Shown piece by piece: positions 1 to 11,530 of a stretch of DNA of 64,000 nucleotides. Within the stretch, counting starts at the first letter, position 1; every line of letters starts with the position of its first letter. The stretch comes from Gordionus sp. m RMFG-2023. Lineage: Eukaryota > Nematomorpha > Gordioida > Chordodea > Parachordodidae. Location of the stretch: the NCBI RefSeq assembly GCF_954871325.1, contig NC_088778.1, positions 31,322,730-31,386,729 of the forward strand. The letters are read 5' to 3'. The position numbers were made by a program, and so were the translations under genes. A model generated the notes under the pieces. It did not search any database. It was not told the origin of the DNA and worked only from the letters and a program-made list of their open reading frames with translations.

Positions 1-1952
1 CATAACCCAGGTTATAAGCTAAATAAAAATATTGAAGATGACATCAGCCAGTATTTGAAACATTATAGTAATTTTTGTGCATAATTTGAACTTCAAACTG
101 GATATCACGAAATCTAGTTCCTTAGAAGCCATATTCGAAAAATATGAAGGCACAAATGCAGTGCAAGTTTGGAATGTATATTATAACGTTAAACTTTGGC
201 AAGATACTAAAATTGTTTTATTTAGCCCTATAAATAAATATAATATATGAATTGAATTTAAAAGATAATAAGTAGTAACTCTTTATTCGTAATGTTGTTA
301 AATAACCTAGATATCGCCTATTTTTATAAAATAACAAATGAATCTAATTAGCCAAACAAATAAGGTTCCCTCTTTTGGCAAAGTCTCGAGGTTTAGGTGA
401 TAATTATTTGATTTAAATCTTGATTCTAGATGAATAACTTTATGCAATATATCAGTATATATATATATATATATATATATAGTTATTCTAATATTTAAGC
501 AGAATGTTTAGAATTAAAAAAATGTAACCCTGCCAAAATTCAAAAGAGAGTCAGCCAGGGTTTGATCGTCAACCCGGTAGGGTCAGAGGGTAACATAGTG
601 AATTAAATATAGACTAAGTATTTTATTGATCGTCTAAAGATTTTTTCATTTTGGGCATTTCAGTCTTAACTCTGAAGTGATTAAATGAAGCCTTATTAAC
701 GGCTCAATCGTAGTTAGTGCGAAATTCGAGGCCAAATATAAAAAAAAATAAGCTGTATTATTGTATTCCCGGCTGAGAATTTGCCTCGAGGGGTTACTCC
801 GCATTTCATAATTTAGCACGAATTTGTGACCAAGTATACAAAATACGCTATATACTTCGCCGCAAATTCACGCTACGCTAACTGTGAGAATGCAGGGTAA
901 TAACGTTGGTAAAAAAAGTTAAATCCAACTTTTTCATAATACCTCCGTATCATTTCCTATGTTTACTTGTTTAATATCTAACTGATTAGTATGGATGTTG
1001 TGAAACTTATTAAGAATATTATCCCCGTTTAAATTCACATAATTGAGTATATTAGGGAACCTTTAAATATAATATACAAATTGAAGTCGATCCATTTAAT
1101 CGTTTTAAAGAGTCGATAAATGATTTTTATACCTACTAATGCGGCAAATGATAGATAAATTTAGTTTTTGCAACTGGTACTGCATACCTTCCCTGAGGGA
1201 TCAATTTATTTAATTTTAAGGGCTTAGTTAGGTTAACTAGGCACCATTATTCATATTTTCTTAAACACAAACTAAATTGGAATCTAAAGATGCCGAGGAG
1301 AAATTATTGTGGCATTATTTGATCTTCTTAAGATTTTCACTTTTTTTTTCATGATATTTTAAAAAACGTGAATTTATTTTTCTTCCCTCAACGACGGTAC
1401 TGTTAATAAATCCGACATTATGAACTATCCCCACTATCCTTCCTTTGCGTCGTTTAAATTCGTGCCTTCAATTCGCGCTTAAAAGTAACTTAAATAATGT
1501 TACTGACATTTTTTTCAGAAATAATTTGGTCATTTTTTTTGCCCCGACTTTTGGTCTATTTTAAAATGCGATTCTACTCCTCTAAATATTTTTTTTTTCA
1601 GAGTAATTAGCATAACTATTTCCGCCTATTTAAAAAAGTAACGGAATACAGACATTGAATAAATTTGTATCGGGCTGCCCTAATAAATAAATTTACAAAA
1701 ATGAAAATATTATTTATTTAATTATTTTGCGATAACCAATTTTTTAAAAACAAAAAATTATTTTCATAAAACCAAAATATTTTACAGATTTGCATCCGCG
1801 ATATCATCGTAAATGGGGTCGGGTCATTCGTATCCAGTTAATGTTATTTTATTATATGTGGTAAGGTGTGCAAATATGAATATCGTCGCCCGAGAATTAG
1901 GTGATTTCATATCCATTTTTTGACACAATTCATTTTTTTTAACATAAATCAT
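1..1952. other. AT-rich intergenic DNA
   Basis: I see no supported gene here. There is a short (TA)n run at about 456-481, and the longest open frames are short and lack recognisable motifs. A slightly GC-richer stretch at 730-900 looks like an old repeat, but I could not pair its ends. Confidence 0.6.
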
Positions 1953-2749
1953 ATTCTATTTACATTTAAAAAAAATTCATTATATTTTATAAAATAAGTT
2001 AAATTATACCTAATATTAGGTCATACCACCATATTGAAAATATATAAAAAAACACATTAAACTCATGGGAAATTTTAAATCCTGCCCCATGACTGATTAT
2101 TATAAGAACCACAATGATAATTATGATTATAACAATTTACCCTGCGTTGCCCCAAAAATATCAAAAGAATTTTAAATGCCATTAAATTAGTATCTATTGA
2201 AAAATTCAGCTACTGTTGCTTCTTCGTAACCTTCACTCTCCTACCTCGTATACATCCTTACTTTCTTTACACCCGGCTCACACATTTATGATTTCCAATG
2301 ATTATAAAATTATTCAGGCTATCACTTCTTTTAACAAATTTTCCGCTGCTATTCTATTTACATTTAAAAAAAAATTCATTATATTTTATAAAATAAGTTA
2401 AATTATAGCTAATATTAGGTCATACCACCATATTGAAAATATATAAAAAATCACATTAAACTCATGGGAAATTTTAAATCCTGCCCCATGACTGATTATT
2501 ATAAGAACCACAATGATAATTATGATTATAACAATTTACCCTGCGTTGCCCCAAAAATATCAAAAGAATTTTAAATGCCATTAAATTAGTATCTATTGAA
2601 AAATTCAGCTACTGTTGCTTCTTCGTAACCTTCACTCTCCTACCTAGTATACATCCTTACCTTCCTTACACCCGGCTCACACAATTATGATTTCCAATGA
2701 TTATAAAATTATTCAGGCTATCACTTCTTTTAACAAATTTTCCGCTGCT
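1953..2749. repeat. Tandem duplication, two copies of about 398 bp
   Basis: Copy 1 (1953-2350) and copy 2 (2351-2749) are nearly identical and directly adjacent. Both start ATTCTATTTACATTTAAA and end TTTTCCGCTGCT. They differ by a few substitutions and one extra A in a poly-A run. The duplication lies across the left part of a decayed retrotransposon and repeats a piece of its coding sequence, so it arose after that element inserted. Confidence 0.95.
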
Positions 2750-4080
2750 GGACTTACACGATTTCATTTTTCTCATTTACCATTTCTTGTAAAATTTAAC
2801 ATTGACCCCAAAGAATTATTTTCTGAACTGTTCCTAAAACCTTCTCGAAATAATTTTTAAACAAAGACCACCCTCATCTATTCGCCAAATTTTTTATGAC
2901 GCCAACCATATTGTTCTACAAGATCCCAGTGAAGATATTCGGCCAATCATACTAAGTTTTATATTCAAGAATGACTCGGATCTAAACAAAAGCGTTTAAT
3001 TTTCTAAGTACATATTTGTTAGGATTCGAAGTTAAGTGGGATGTGAAATAATCTCCCATGCCATTCTTAATTATACCTAACACCTTCCTGTAATATGGCT
3101 ATAATCAAGTTAAACTTTAAAAAGGTCTTCAATGACATATTTCATGAACATTTCCCTAAATTTTTTTTATTACAAATTTTTCTTGATTAAATTCCTAGAT
3201 ATGTTTTCTTATCTATTAAGCCACAGATGCATTCCCAAACTCTATTATTAGGTACTTATATATAAAACTAGCATAGCTACCTATCGCTAAAAAAAATATA
3301 GAGCTCTACAAGTAGCGGCTACTACTTTTAATAGCTACTTTAGCAGCACTGCTTTGTACCTTGCCCCTTTCCTCTTTTCCTACTTTCTAGATCTTTCCAA
3401 ATAAATATTGCAGTTTGCCCTATCACTGTGGTATTATAACATTTCTCCCGAAACGTTTTTCCTATGATTATGACAATTAAAAATATTTTTTCTACAATTT
3501 ATCTTATTCCTTTTTATTTTTGAGGACATTAAACTATTTCAAAGCGAAGATGAGATCGGTGCCCGGGAAAGGTTGGGAAGTCGTGCCAAGAGAAAATTTG
3601 ATGAATCTCATACTAATGAATAACCTAAAAGTGGCCCTAGGTTATGGAACTAGACTGCGATCTCGATCCTGAAAATTTATAAACGCAAGGAAGACATGGA
3701 CTAAATTGGATTATGAACCAAGGTGGTCAGCAACCTCATTTTTCGATTAACAAAATACTAAGCCTTCTATTTTTAAAAAAGAAGCTTGTATTCCTTAGCA
3801 TTTTATAACCCTTGAAATCTATCAACGACGCTATAATTTTCAGACCTGACAAGTCTAAAAACTATTTTTTGTACCCACGAGTAAAATCTTTAATTTGGGG
3901 AATACATGTGATCTCATCCTTCCCAACCAATAACAAGAGCAATCTGCTTACTTTATCAGAGTACAAATAAATAAATAAATACAAAAACTTGGGCAACTTT
4001 ATTTCCTCTCCAAATGCAACAATCAAACTAAAGGTCCTTTCGCACCTAGCAAGTTCGATTGAAATTTTTTTTAGCCTCTA
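2200..4080 (+). pseudogene. Decayed non-LTR retrotransposon (YLDDG/RPDG family), relic 1
   Basis: Pieces of one reverse transcriptase appear in order on the plus strand but in shifting frames. About 2300-2780 gives KIIQAITSFNKFSAAGL, like the segment before RT motif 1. About 2880-2960 gives IRQIFYDANHIVLQDPSEDI, like RT motif 2. About 3020-3170 gives GFEVKWDVK followed by IIKLNFKKVFNDIF, the region of RT motif A. After an internal loss, about 3600-3760 resembles the cysteine/histidine segment (NNLKVALGYGTRL, then RHGL). About 3840-3930 gives RPDKSKNYF followed by SLIWG, matching the RPDG...WD nuclease-like block seen intact at 38.7 kb. Many stops and frameshifts are present, and the 398-bp tandem duplication lies inside it. 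Confidence 0.7.
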
Positions 4081-5534
4081 AATAAGAATACAGATGCTTG
4101 ACCCTAAGGAATTCCTATTCCATAATTAGACGGAACATACAATTAATAATTTTAAAAATATAAATTTTGTTCCTTTTTGGGAACACAATCATTGATTTTC
4201 TTATTTTATTTTTTATTCTTTAATCTTTAATTATATATATATATTTATTTATTTTAGTTTTATACAAAATAAATACAATTATTAATAGAAAAATAAATAC
4301 TTTAAATATAAAAAAAACGAAAATATATAAATTTAATTAAATAAAATGAACTTATTAACCATAGCTGTGTACTGATACTTTTAAGAAATTAAAGAATATT
4401 TTTTGTGGAAATTTAATTATATTTCATATCTAAACATTGATTCATCCCTTGTATTTACAAAACCATATGACTGTGTAGGTCAGTTAATTTAGATACTTAA
4501 TTACTTCTTAGTATGACCTAGGACGCGGCCTATATATTTAAAGTCCATGTCTTGAATACAAAAACTAGGATTAGTTATTGAATTAATAAAAATATATAAT
4601 TCAGATATTTCCTAGTTTAAAGTTTTTTAAGCTGTTTTTTTTGAAATATTTTGTACTATTTTATGACTAAATTCACTGGACCTAACATTACCTACATGGT
4701 TGGGAAAACAGAAGTTTTAAAATCATCAATTAGCCTTCTAAAGATGTTTACCACTTTACTACAACATTAAGGATAAAGACATGATTTGCGACGAGACTAT
4801 TACTCGTAAAATATAAATGGGTAACAGAAAATGGGTTTCGTTGATGTTAAAAATTACCTCCTTCCTAGAAAATAGATATGGTGGAGTTTAAGGATTAATA
4901 AAGTTCCTGAAACATATAAAAATCTAATTCAAGATATACATATCTTGGATATACCCAATGTATATACAAACGGAGTGTGGAATAACAAATCTATAGATGA
5001 TTCATCAAAGATTGTCTTTAAGCCTGTTTCTGTTTATTATGATAATGCACATGTACAATATTAGTTAGTAGGAATTAGCTCAGAATTAGGAATATTAGAA
5101 GTATCTTTATTAAATCAAACAACGATAAAATTAAATATCATAATTTTGAAAGTAAAAATTATATCATAAGTGTAAAATAATATCATTTATATAAGTATAT
5201 TTTTAATTATTTAACAAGTAGAAATTTAATATATAAATTTTTCATTAAACGATAATTTAAATATTTTATTTATAGTATCACTTATATTTTTCATTAAACG
5301 ATAATTTAAATATTTTATTTATAGTATCACTTATATAATATGTTTAATTACTTAACAAGAAGAAAGTTTATATAAAAATTAACTTTTACATTTTAAGATA
5401 ATTTAAATTTTTTTTATTTACAGCCATAAAATACAATATAAAAATAATATAAAAACAGATAATATAAAATTATATAAAAGACAATTAAAATGTAAAGTAT
5501 TACTGCATTGGTAAAGAGTTTGAAGGTGTAAATA
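4081..5534. other. AT-rich intergenic DNA with one short unexplained open segment
   Basis: No gene can be supported. At about 4888-5061 on the plus strand a 57-codon stretch without an internal stop reads RINKVPETYKNLIQDIHIL and ends HVQY-stop. Its composition is protein-like, but it has no start codon and I do not recognise it. It could be a transposon relic or an exon. Confidence 0.35.
5238..5338. repeat. Short tandem repeat, period about 49 bp, two copies
   Basis: The unit TTCATTAAACGATAATTTAA followed by an AT-rich run and TATAGTATCACTTATA occurs at about 5241 and again at about 5290. A weaker, diverged match follows at about 5340-5430. It is non-coding. Confidence 0.85.
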
Positions 5535-6165
5535 CCATGGGAAATATTATTGCAAATGATATTGTGCTATGTTCGTGAAGTAAGGTTATTAAAACTCTAG
5601 AAAGATAGGTACTTGAGAGTAAATCTGGATAAAACGGAATATGAGAAGAGTAAAGAATGAAAAAGAGATACATAGGAGACTGAACGCTAAAATAAATAGA
5701 TTGTTTATTAATATTTCGGATTTCACAATATAACTAGATGGATGCATAGAAAGCAAAATTGAATCAATTATTAATGAGGGTTGGATGAGAGAGAAAAGTC
5801 TTCTTACAAGAAGCATATTATATAACATAAATTAGGGGTGAAACAACCTACTGTACTATATGAATCAGAGACCCAGACTTTGAAAAAGACATACGAAGTT
5901 TGGCTACAATAGAAATGAGAATGTTAAACCATGATAGCGGGTTATGAGTTGCAAGGATCCTACTCGTAAAAACTAGAACGGATTAAAGGTAGTCCCGATA
6001 ATGACAAGGATGTTGATGAACACACTCAGAGTGTATGAATATTTGAATGAGAAGGTCATATAATTAGCTAAAAAGGAAGGTCAAAAATCAAATGGCAAAA
6101 CGTGATAAATAGAGATATTAATAAAAATTTTGTATGTAATAAGCGTTGTACGAATCAACATAAAT
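5535..6165 (+). pseudogene. Decayed RTE-like LINE, C-terminal part of reverse transcriptase
   Basis: Reading across frames gives ANDIVLCS (compare ADDIVL, the RT catalytic motif C), then a region with LER, then KQPTVLYESETQTLKKTYE and ATIEMRMLNHDSG, then a tail containing GHI and GRSKIKWQNVINRD. That order matches the thumb and C-terminal part of RTE-type LINE proteins (LYGSE.W, EMRML, GH..R, GRPK..W). Stops and frameshifts are frequent, so it is a relic. Assignment to RTE rather than a neighbouring clade is from memory of the family pattern. Confidence 0.65.
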
Positions 6166-6235
6166 GAAAAAAAATAACGATTAAATAAGCTTCAAAATAA
6201 TAAAAAACAAAAAAAAATAAAATTTACCTTAACTA

Positions 6236-6450
6236 AGTAGTGAACGGCTCGTTTTGAGCCTATTTTAAAAAAACGGCTAACTCAATATTTTGGCCAGAAA
6301 AATATTGTCTAGGCCTCGAGATTTCGATAATATATGTATAGACTTTTGTTCCTTCTATGAGCAAAATCTTTAGGCTTGCCTAATATTTATCGAAGTATCG
6401 AGTTAGCCGTTTTTAAAAATCGGCTCAAAAAAGTGCCGTTTAACAACACT
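6236..6450. mobile_element. MITE copy 1 (ACGGCT family, about 215 bp)
   Basis: The two ends form an imperfect inverted repeat of about 50 bp. The left end runs GAACGGCTCG...GAGCC, A-rich run, ACGGCTAACTCAATAT. The right end is its reverse complement, ATCGAGTTAGCCGTTTTT...GCCGTTTAACAACAC. The interior is non-coding and is shared with copies at 8599 and 8974, including a CTCGAGATTTCGATAA core. Confidence 0.88.
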
Positions 6451-8598
6451 TATAAATATAAATTGTTATTATATCAATACAGATACTATTTTCTAAAGAA
6501 TATTTGTTACTCCAAAAATTATAATTGGTCGACATGTGAAATCTTAGAATCTTTTTTTAAAAAAAAATATTAGTAGAGTTGGAAGTTTCTTAAAGTTTTC
6601 CTTATTAAAAAAATAGGATATAAATTAGAATGTAGTTTATTTTGTTAATTTAAATTTTCTATAAGAAAAAATTTTTTCGTTTAAAATCAAAGTTAAAATT
6701 CATAAATATCAATAAAATGTTTTTTTCTACAATAATCACATTTTACATTTTTAAAATAATTTTTACTTTGTTAATTTAAAATTTCAAAATAACAATGCAG
6801 AAAACTCTGACCTTAACTGAATCTGATCAAGCTGGGCTGCATAAAACAAATTTATAATATCTTGACCCTTTTTCATTCTTTATTTATTTTGATCCATATT
6901 TTTGCATTTAAACACAGATGGTCATTCAAAATACGAAATATTTTTAAGTTACGATATTTACCATTTAATTAATTATATTGATACTATTTTTTGCTATATA
7001 GTTGTTATCTTATAGATCGAATGTAATAGCTACTTTAACGTTAAAATTCTGTGTTTTTTTTAAATTATTATATTTTTATTTATCTAACAACAAGATGTAT
7101 ATTAAAATTCAATTTATTTTTCACAACTCAGAAATTATTTACAATCATGTTTTTCAGATTAACTCCGGCTAAATAATTGTAAATAATAAATTTGAGGTTG
7201 TCTTGATATGAATTATAAAATTTAAAATTATTTGTCCCAAAGGCCACAACTCAACTTAATCATAATTTGTTTCATTAATAAATTGAATGATCTTTATGCT
7301 TAATTAAGTTTTTTTTTTAAATATTTATTTATTTCTACACTCGATTATATATATTATTAAGTAAAAATATATTAAAAAATTTAAAAAAAAAAATTGTTTT
7401 CTAAAATAATTGATAATATTACATTTTACAATATTTTTATTATTATAAACCATTATACATAGTCAATATTCATAACAATTTAGTTTACATAATATATAAG
7501 CAAAGATCAAATTTACAGATAATAATATTTTTCAGATAAATTACATATTTTTTTTAAAAATATATATATATAAAAAAACTTTTATTTTATATATTTTTTT
7601 AATAAATTTCTTCTTTTTTTTTCGAGGAATGAAATAAAAATACAAAAGTAAAAAATAAAATAAAATGGAAAAATGCCAAAAAAAAGAAAGAAAGAAAAGT
7701 AGAGAAAGAAAAATAAAATTAATATAATTTAACATTATCTTATCAGATAATTTGCATATTATGTTTGAATAACAATAATGACGATAATAATGTGTTAATT
7801 TGCATAATTTTGAATAAATTGTTTATTTTCCATTTTATTAATTTTCCTTGTGTATCGATAAGTGGTCAAACCAAAAAATGAATGTTTTTTATTTTAAAGA
7901 ATTTTATACAGAAATTAATTTTATTTTGTTTAAAAATAAACATAAATATAATAAGATATATATCTAATTTCAATTGAGTGATTTAAAGGAAGGAAAGAAA
8001 GAAGAAAAAACGCTTCTTGATAAAGATGGTAACACCCTTGAGTCCTCTAAACCATCTCAAGTATTCAGGAACCCCCCCCCCCCCCCTTTATCCTGCACAC
8101 AATTTTAAATAGTGTAACATACATTTTAATTGCTACCAAAGTGCATATCAAAAAATTGGTTTTTTAACAAAAAAATATAAAACTTTCATATAAATATAAC
8201 TCAATAACTCTTTATTAGTATTTCGACGTTAATTAAAAAAAAACCAGTAATTTTCACAAAATATTAGTTATACCTCTTGAGTTGGGTGTTTTTTTTTAAG
8301 ATATGCCTTTTTCTTTTATATGATTAAAAATAGACTCTGGGGTGGGATGGGCTCACAACCCTCTTCGGCTGAAATTGGAGGCGACAAATTTGAAATTAAT
8401 TATCCCTTATAGAATATTATCGTGTATAATATTAATTAATACATGAGAAAGTTAAGTTAAATAATAAATTGATTGTCATTTTATACTTTTATTCACATTT
8501 TTCTCATTACGTATAACCTAATATCCTCCTATTTAAATTAACACAATCAAGAAAACTATGTATAAAATAATATATTCATCGTATTTCAATTAGTAGTT
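6451..8598. other. AT-rich intergenic DNA
   Basis: No gene is visible. The stretch contains many A and T homopolymers and a 15-base C run at 8072-8086. Open frames near 7541-7735 are low-complexity Phe/Leu/Tyr/Lys translations of A/T runs and are not genes. Confidence 0.65.
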
Positions 8599-8812
8599 GT
8601 GTTGTTCAACGGCTCGTTTCCACCCGATTTTTAAAAATGGCTAACTTAATATTTTAGCCAGAAAAATATTGCCACTAATCCTCGAGATTCCGATAATTAA
8701 TGTCTAGATCTTTGTGCCACATATGAGAAAAATTAGGCTTGAGTAATATTATTCTGAATAAAATATTGAGTTAGCCGTTTTTATCGGCTCAAATCGAGCC
8801 GTTTAACAACAC
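8599..8812. mobile_element. MITE copy 2 (ACGGCT family)
   Basis: This copy begins GTGTTGTTCAACGGCTCG and ends CGAGCCGTTTAACAACAC, giving a TIR that matches over most of its outer 18 bases. The inner arm is ATGGCTAACTTAATAT paired with ATATTGAGTTAGCCGT. The interior matches copies 1 and 3. Target duplication is unclear. Confidence 0.9.
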
Positions 8813-8973
8813 CGTCAATTATTATAGAAAAAAATTATTAAGAACATTTAATTAGTGAATCATAATAATAACCGTAATTATCCTCGTTGCCAAGAATTTG
8901 CTTTCGGTGGGGGACAATTTTCTTTAAATATTCTAAAAAATATTCGCATTCAAAAGTCTGTTCCTCGGAAGTA

Positions 8974-9192
8974 TTGTTGTTAAACGGCTCGATTTGAGCC
9001 TATTTTTAAAAACGGCTAACTCAGTATTAGTCAGGAAAATATTGCCTAAGCTTGGAGATTTCGCCGATAGATGTTCAATCCTATGTGCCATCTACGAGAA
9101 AATTTTTTTAGGCTTACATAATAATTTTCATGGATATAATATTGAGTTAGCCGTTTTTAAAAATGGCGTCACTTTGAACCGTTTAACAACAC
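8974..9192. mobile_element. MITE copy 3 (ACGGCT family)
   Basis: The left end is GTTGTTAAACGGCTCGATTT and the right end is GAACCGTTTAACAACAC, with inner arms ACGGCTAACTCAGTAT and ATATTGAGTTAGCCGT. It is flanked by TA on both sides (AAGTA before, TACTCC after), consistent with a TA target duplication. An open frame running across this copy (8994-9233) is an artefact of the repeat. Confidence 0.9.
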
Positions 9193-10326
9193 TACTCCTA
9201 AGAAATGATTTAATTTTCCAAGAAACCTTTTAACATTTTAAATGTATTTTTTTCTATTAAATGCTTTATTGGTTTTTTTTACACATTATCTTAAGACCAA
9301 GATAGCTATTTTTTTTTTTTTAAATGTCACTTTTCATTTTTTTGTATATTTTATTAATTCATAATTTTCTTTCATTCGTCCCCAGATTTTTTTTTATTTT
9401 AATTTTCAAAAAAAATATAATATATATAAAATGGACAAGTCACAAAACCATGGTTATTTCATTTTTTATCATATTTATATTTTACATATATTTGCATATA
9501 TATATATATAAATATTTTAAAAAAGATTCATGTTTTTTTTAATAAGAAAATATATTTTTAATATATGAAATATTTATTATTTATAATACTTAATATATAT
9601 TTTGATATAAAAAAAATTAATAATATAAATGTATAATAATAAAAAAAAAATTTGGAATAAATTTATTTAATATTAACAAAAAGTAAAGTTAGTTTTTTTC
9701 AAACAAATTTTCTTGTTACTTTATAATATTTTATATTTATATTATTAACAATTTTTTGATCCGAATTTTTTACATTTAGATTTTTTTTTTTAATTTAAAT
9801 ATAAAAGTAATTTTCTTTCTTTTTTTTTTTAATATTTGTATTTAAAATGAAAAAATATTTTTTTTAAAAAAAAATTAATATTTTGCTTAAAACAAGTAAT
9901 TTATTCTTATATGTTAAAATAAAGATATGTCTATATATATATTTTTTTACGAAAAAAAAATGTATTGAGCTAAAATTTATCACTTCTAATTCTAAGTTTT
10001 TATTTATAAATTAAAACTATAAATATGCTTAATAGTTTTTTATGAAGACCTAAGTGATATTTACAATACTTTTTTTTAGCAACATCGAAATATATTTTAT
10101 AATAACTTTATTTATACTATTTTTTTTAATGAATATATATATAAATTAACCTTATTTTGTTTTAATGCAACATCGTAGGATAATAATATATTTAAAAATT
10201 TGAAGAATGATTTTTGAAAGATGTATATATGAATGCTAGAATAAGAAGTTTCAAAATATGATAAAATCATAGAAGAATTAAATAAATTACTATAATTACA
10301 AGCATAATAAATTACTGTAATTAAGA
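9193..10326. other. Very AT-rich, low-complexity intergenic DNA
   Basis: Dominated by poly-A, poly-T and TA runs. The open frames near 9324-9542 and 10112-10339 are low-complexity or run into the neighbouring transposon. I see no gene. Confidence 0.65.
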
Positions 10327-10801
10327 CAGAGACCTTCATGGGCCCTTAATTTTTTGACCAAGCTCGGCCCAGGCTAGCATTAAAAAATTTATTTTGGCCC
10401 AAGCCCGGCCCGGCCATTTAAAATAAATTTCCAAACTAGGCCCAAGCCTATAATAAGTTTCACAAAGATTTCCCAAGCCCGGCCCACGCCCATATACAAA
10501 AATTAATTTTTTTTTTATTTAATGAAAATAAACAATATTTAAATATATCTAAATAATCATTTTGTTTACAATACTGAAAATGATTATTATTAAAAGAAAA
10601 AAAGGCAATATTTAATTAAATTGTTTTAAATAATCTAAATTTAAATTTAATAATTTTAAACCCAAGCCCAACCCTAGCCCGTTAAAAAAATTTAAAACCC
10701 AAGCCCGGCCCAGACCCGCTAGAAAATATAATATTAGACCCATACCCGACCCACTGGCCGGATATAGGTCTGCGGACTGGCCCGGCCCATGAAGGTCTCT
10801 G
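10327..10801. mobile_element. Non-autonomous hAT-like element, 475 bp
   Basis: Perfect 18-bp terminal inverted repeats: CAGAGACCTTCATGGGCC at 10327-10344 and its reverse complement at 10784-10801. Both sides carry the 8-bp direct repeat AATTAAGA (10319-10326 and 10802-10809). An 8-bp target duplication with a CAG-initial TIR is the established signature of the hAT superfamily. The subterminal regions are packed with CCCAAGCCCGGCCC-type repeats, far more GC-rich than the surrounding DNA. The middle is AT-rich and there is no transposase. Confidence 0.93.
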
Positions 10802-11224
10802 AATTAAGAACCTAAATTACCATAATTACTTAATAAAAATTATATAAAGGACTAAGAGATTATTTAAAAGTAGAAATGTAAAAAATGTAAAAATATTTTA
10901 AGAAAACAAAAAATGTTTTTTTCTTCTTCAATTTTTCCATAAATAGAAAGAAGGGAAAAACAGCTAAAAAAATAAAGCAAAAAAAATAAGCCTAAATATC
11001 GTTTTAACAAAATAACATATTAAATATTACATAGTATTATTAATACATTAAAAATCAAAAATAATTATTATAATTTGTGCGCTGGTTTGTATTTTCTTAG
11101 CCCACAGAACATGTTACATTCCAAACCAGACTCTTCTCCCAACGCAATTGCCCTAATACTTCTTAATAATAAATTTAATTCCATATATATTTACTTACCA
11201 AATCCTTCCTAACCTCCTCTAAAC

Positions 11225-11530
11225 CGTACATATTTCAAACAACCATTCTCTATCATTAGGAATAAAGGCACATTTTTGCGCTGCAGTCTACAGTAATGGT
11301 ATATGGTGCTCTTTATCCCATAAATAATATCTTATACACCTTTTCTCTCCTATCCCAGCTTTGGCTACAATCACTAACCTATTTCCTAAATAGGCGCCAC
11401 CCTGCATTTCTACCATTACTCCACCATCTTTCATCTCCAATGAATTTACTAATTTATCTAAACCAGATACCATAAGAATCCCCCGCGAAGGCAGACTTCT
11501 TGCGGCCAAATCATGAAACGAATCCGATGG
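11225..11530 (-). pseudogene. Unidentified coding relic or isolated exon
   Basis: On the minus strand a frame reads through DLAARSLPSRGILMVSGLDK and MKDGGVMVEMQGGAYLGNR to WDKEHHIPLL. After one TAG stop it continues in the same frame as TAAQKCAFIPNDREWLFEIC. The codons are richer in G and C than the surroundings and the amino acid mix looks protein-like on both sides of the stop, which suggests a once-coding segment. I do not recognise the family. It could be an exon, with the stop marking an intron, or a transposon fragment. Confidence 0.35.

Noticed and set aside
8994-9233. 79-codon plus-strand open frame
   Set aside because: It runs through MITE copy 3 from TIR to TIR; the similar frame at 6376-6573 lies in MITE copy 1.
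10327-10801. GC-rich patch considered as a possible structured RNA gene
   Set aside because: The TIRs and 8-bp target duplication explain it fully as a transposon.
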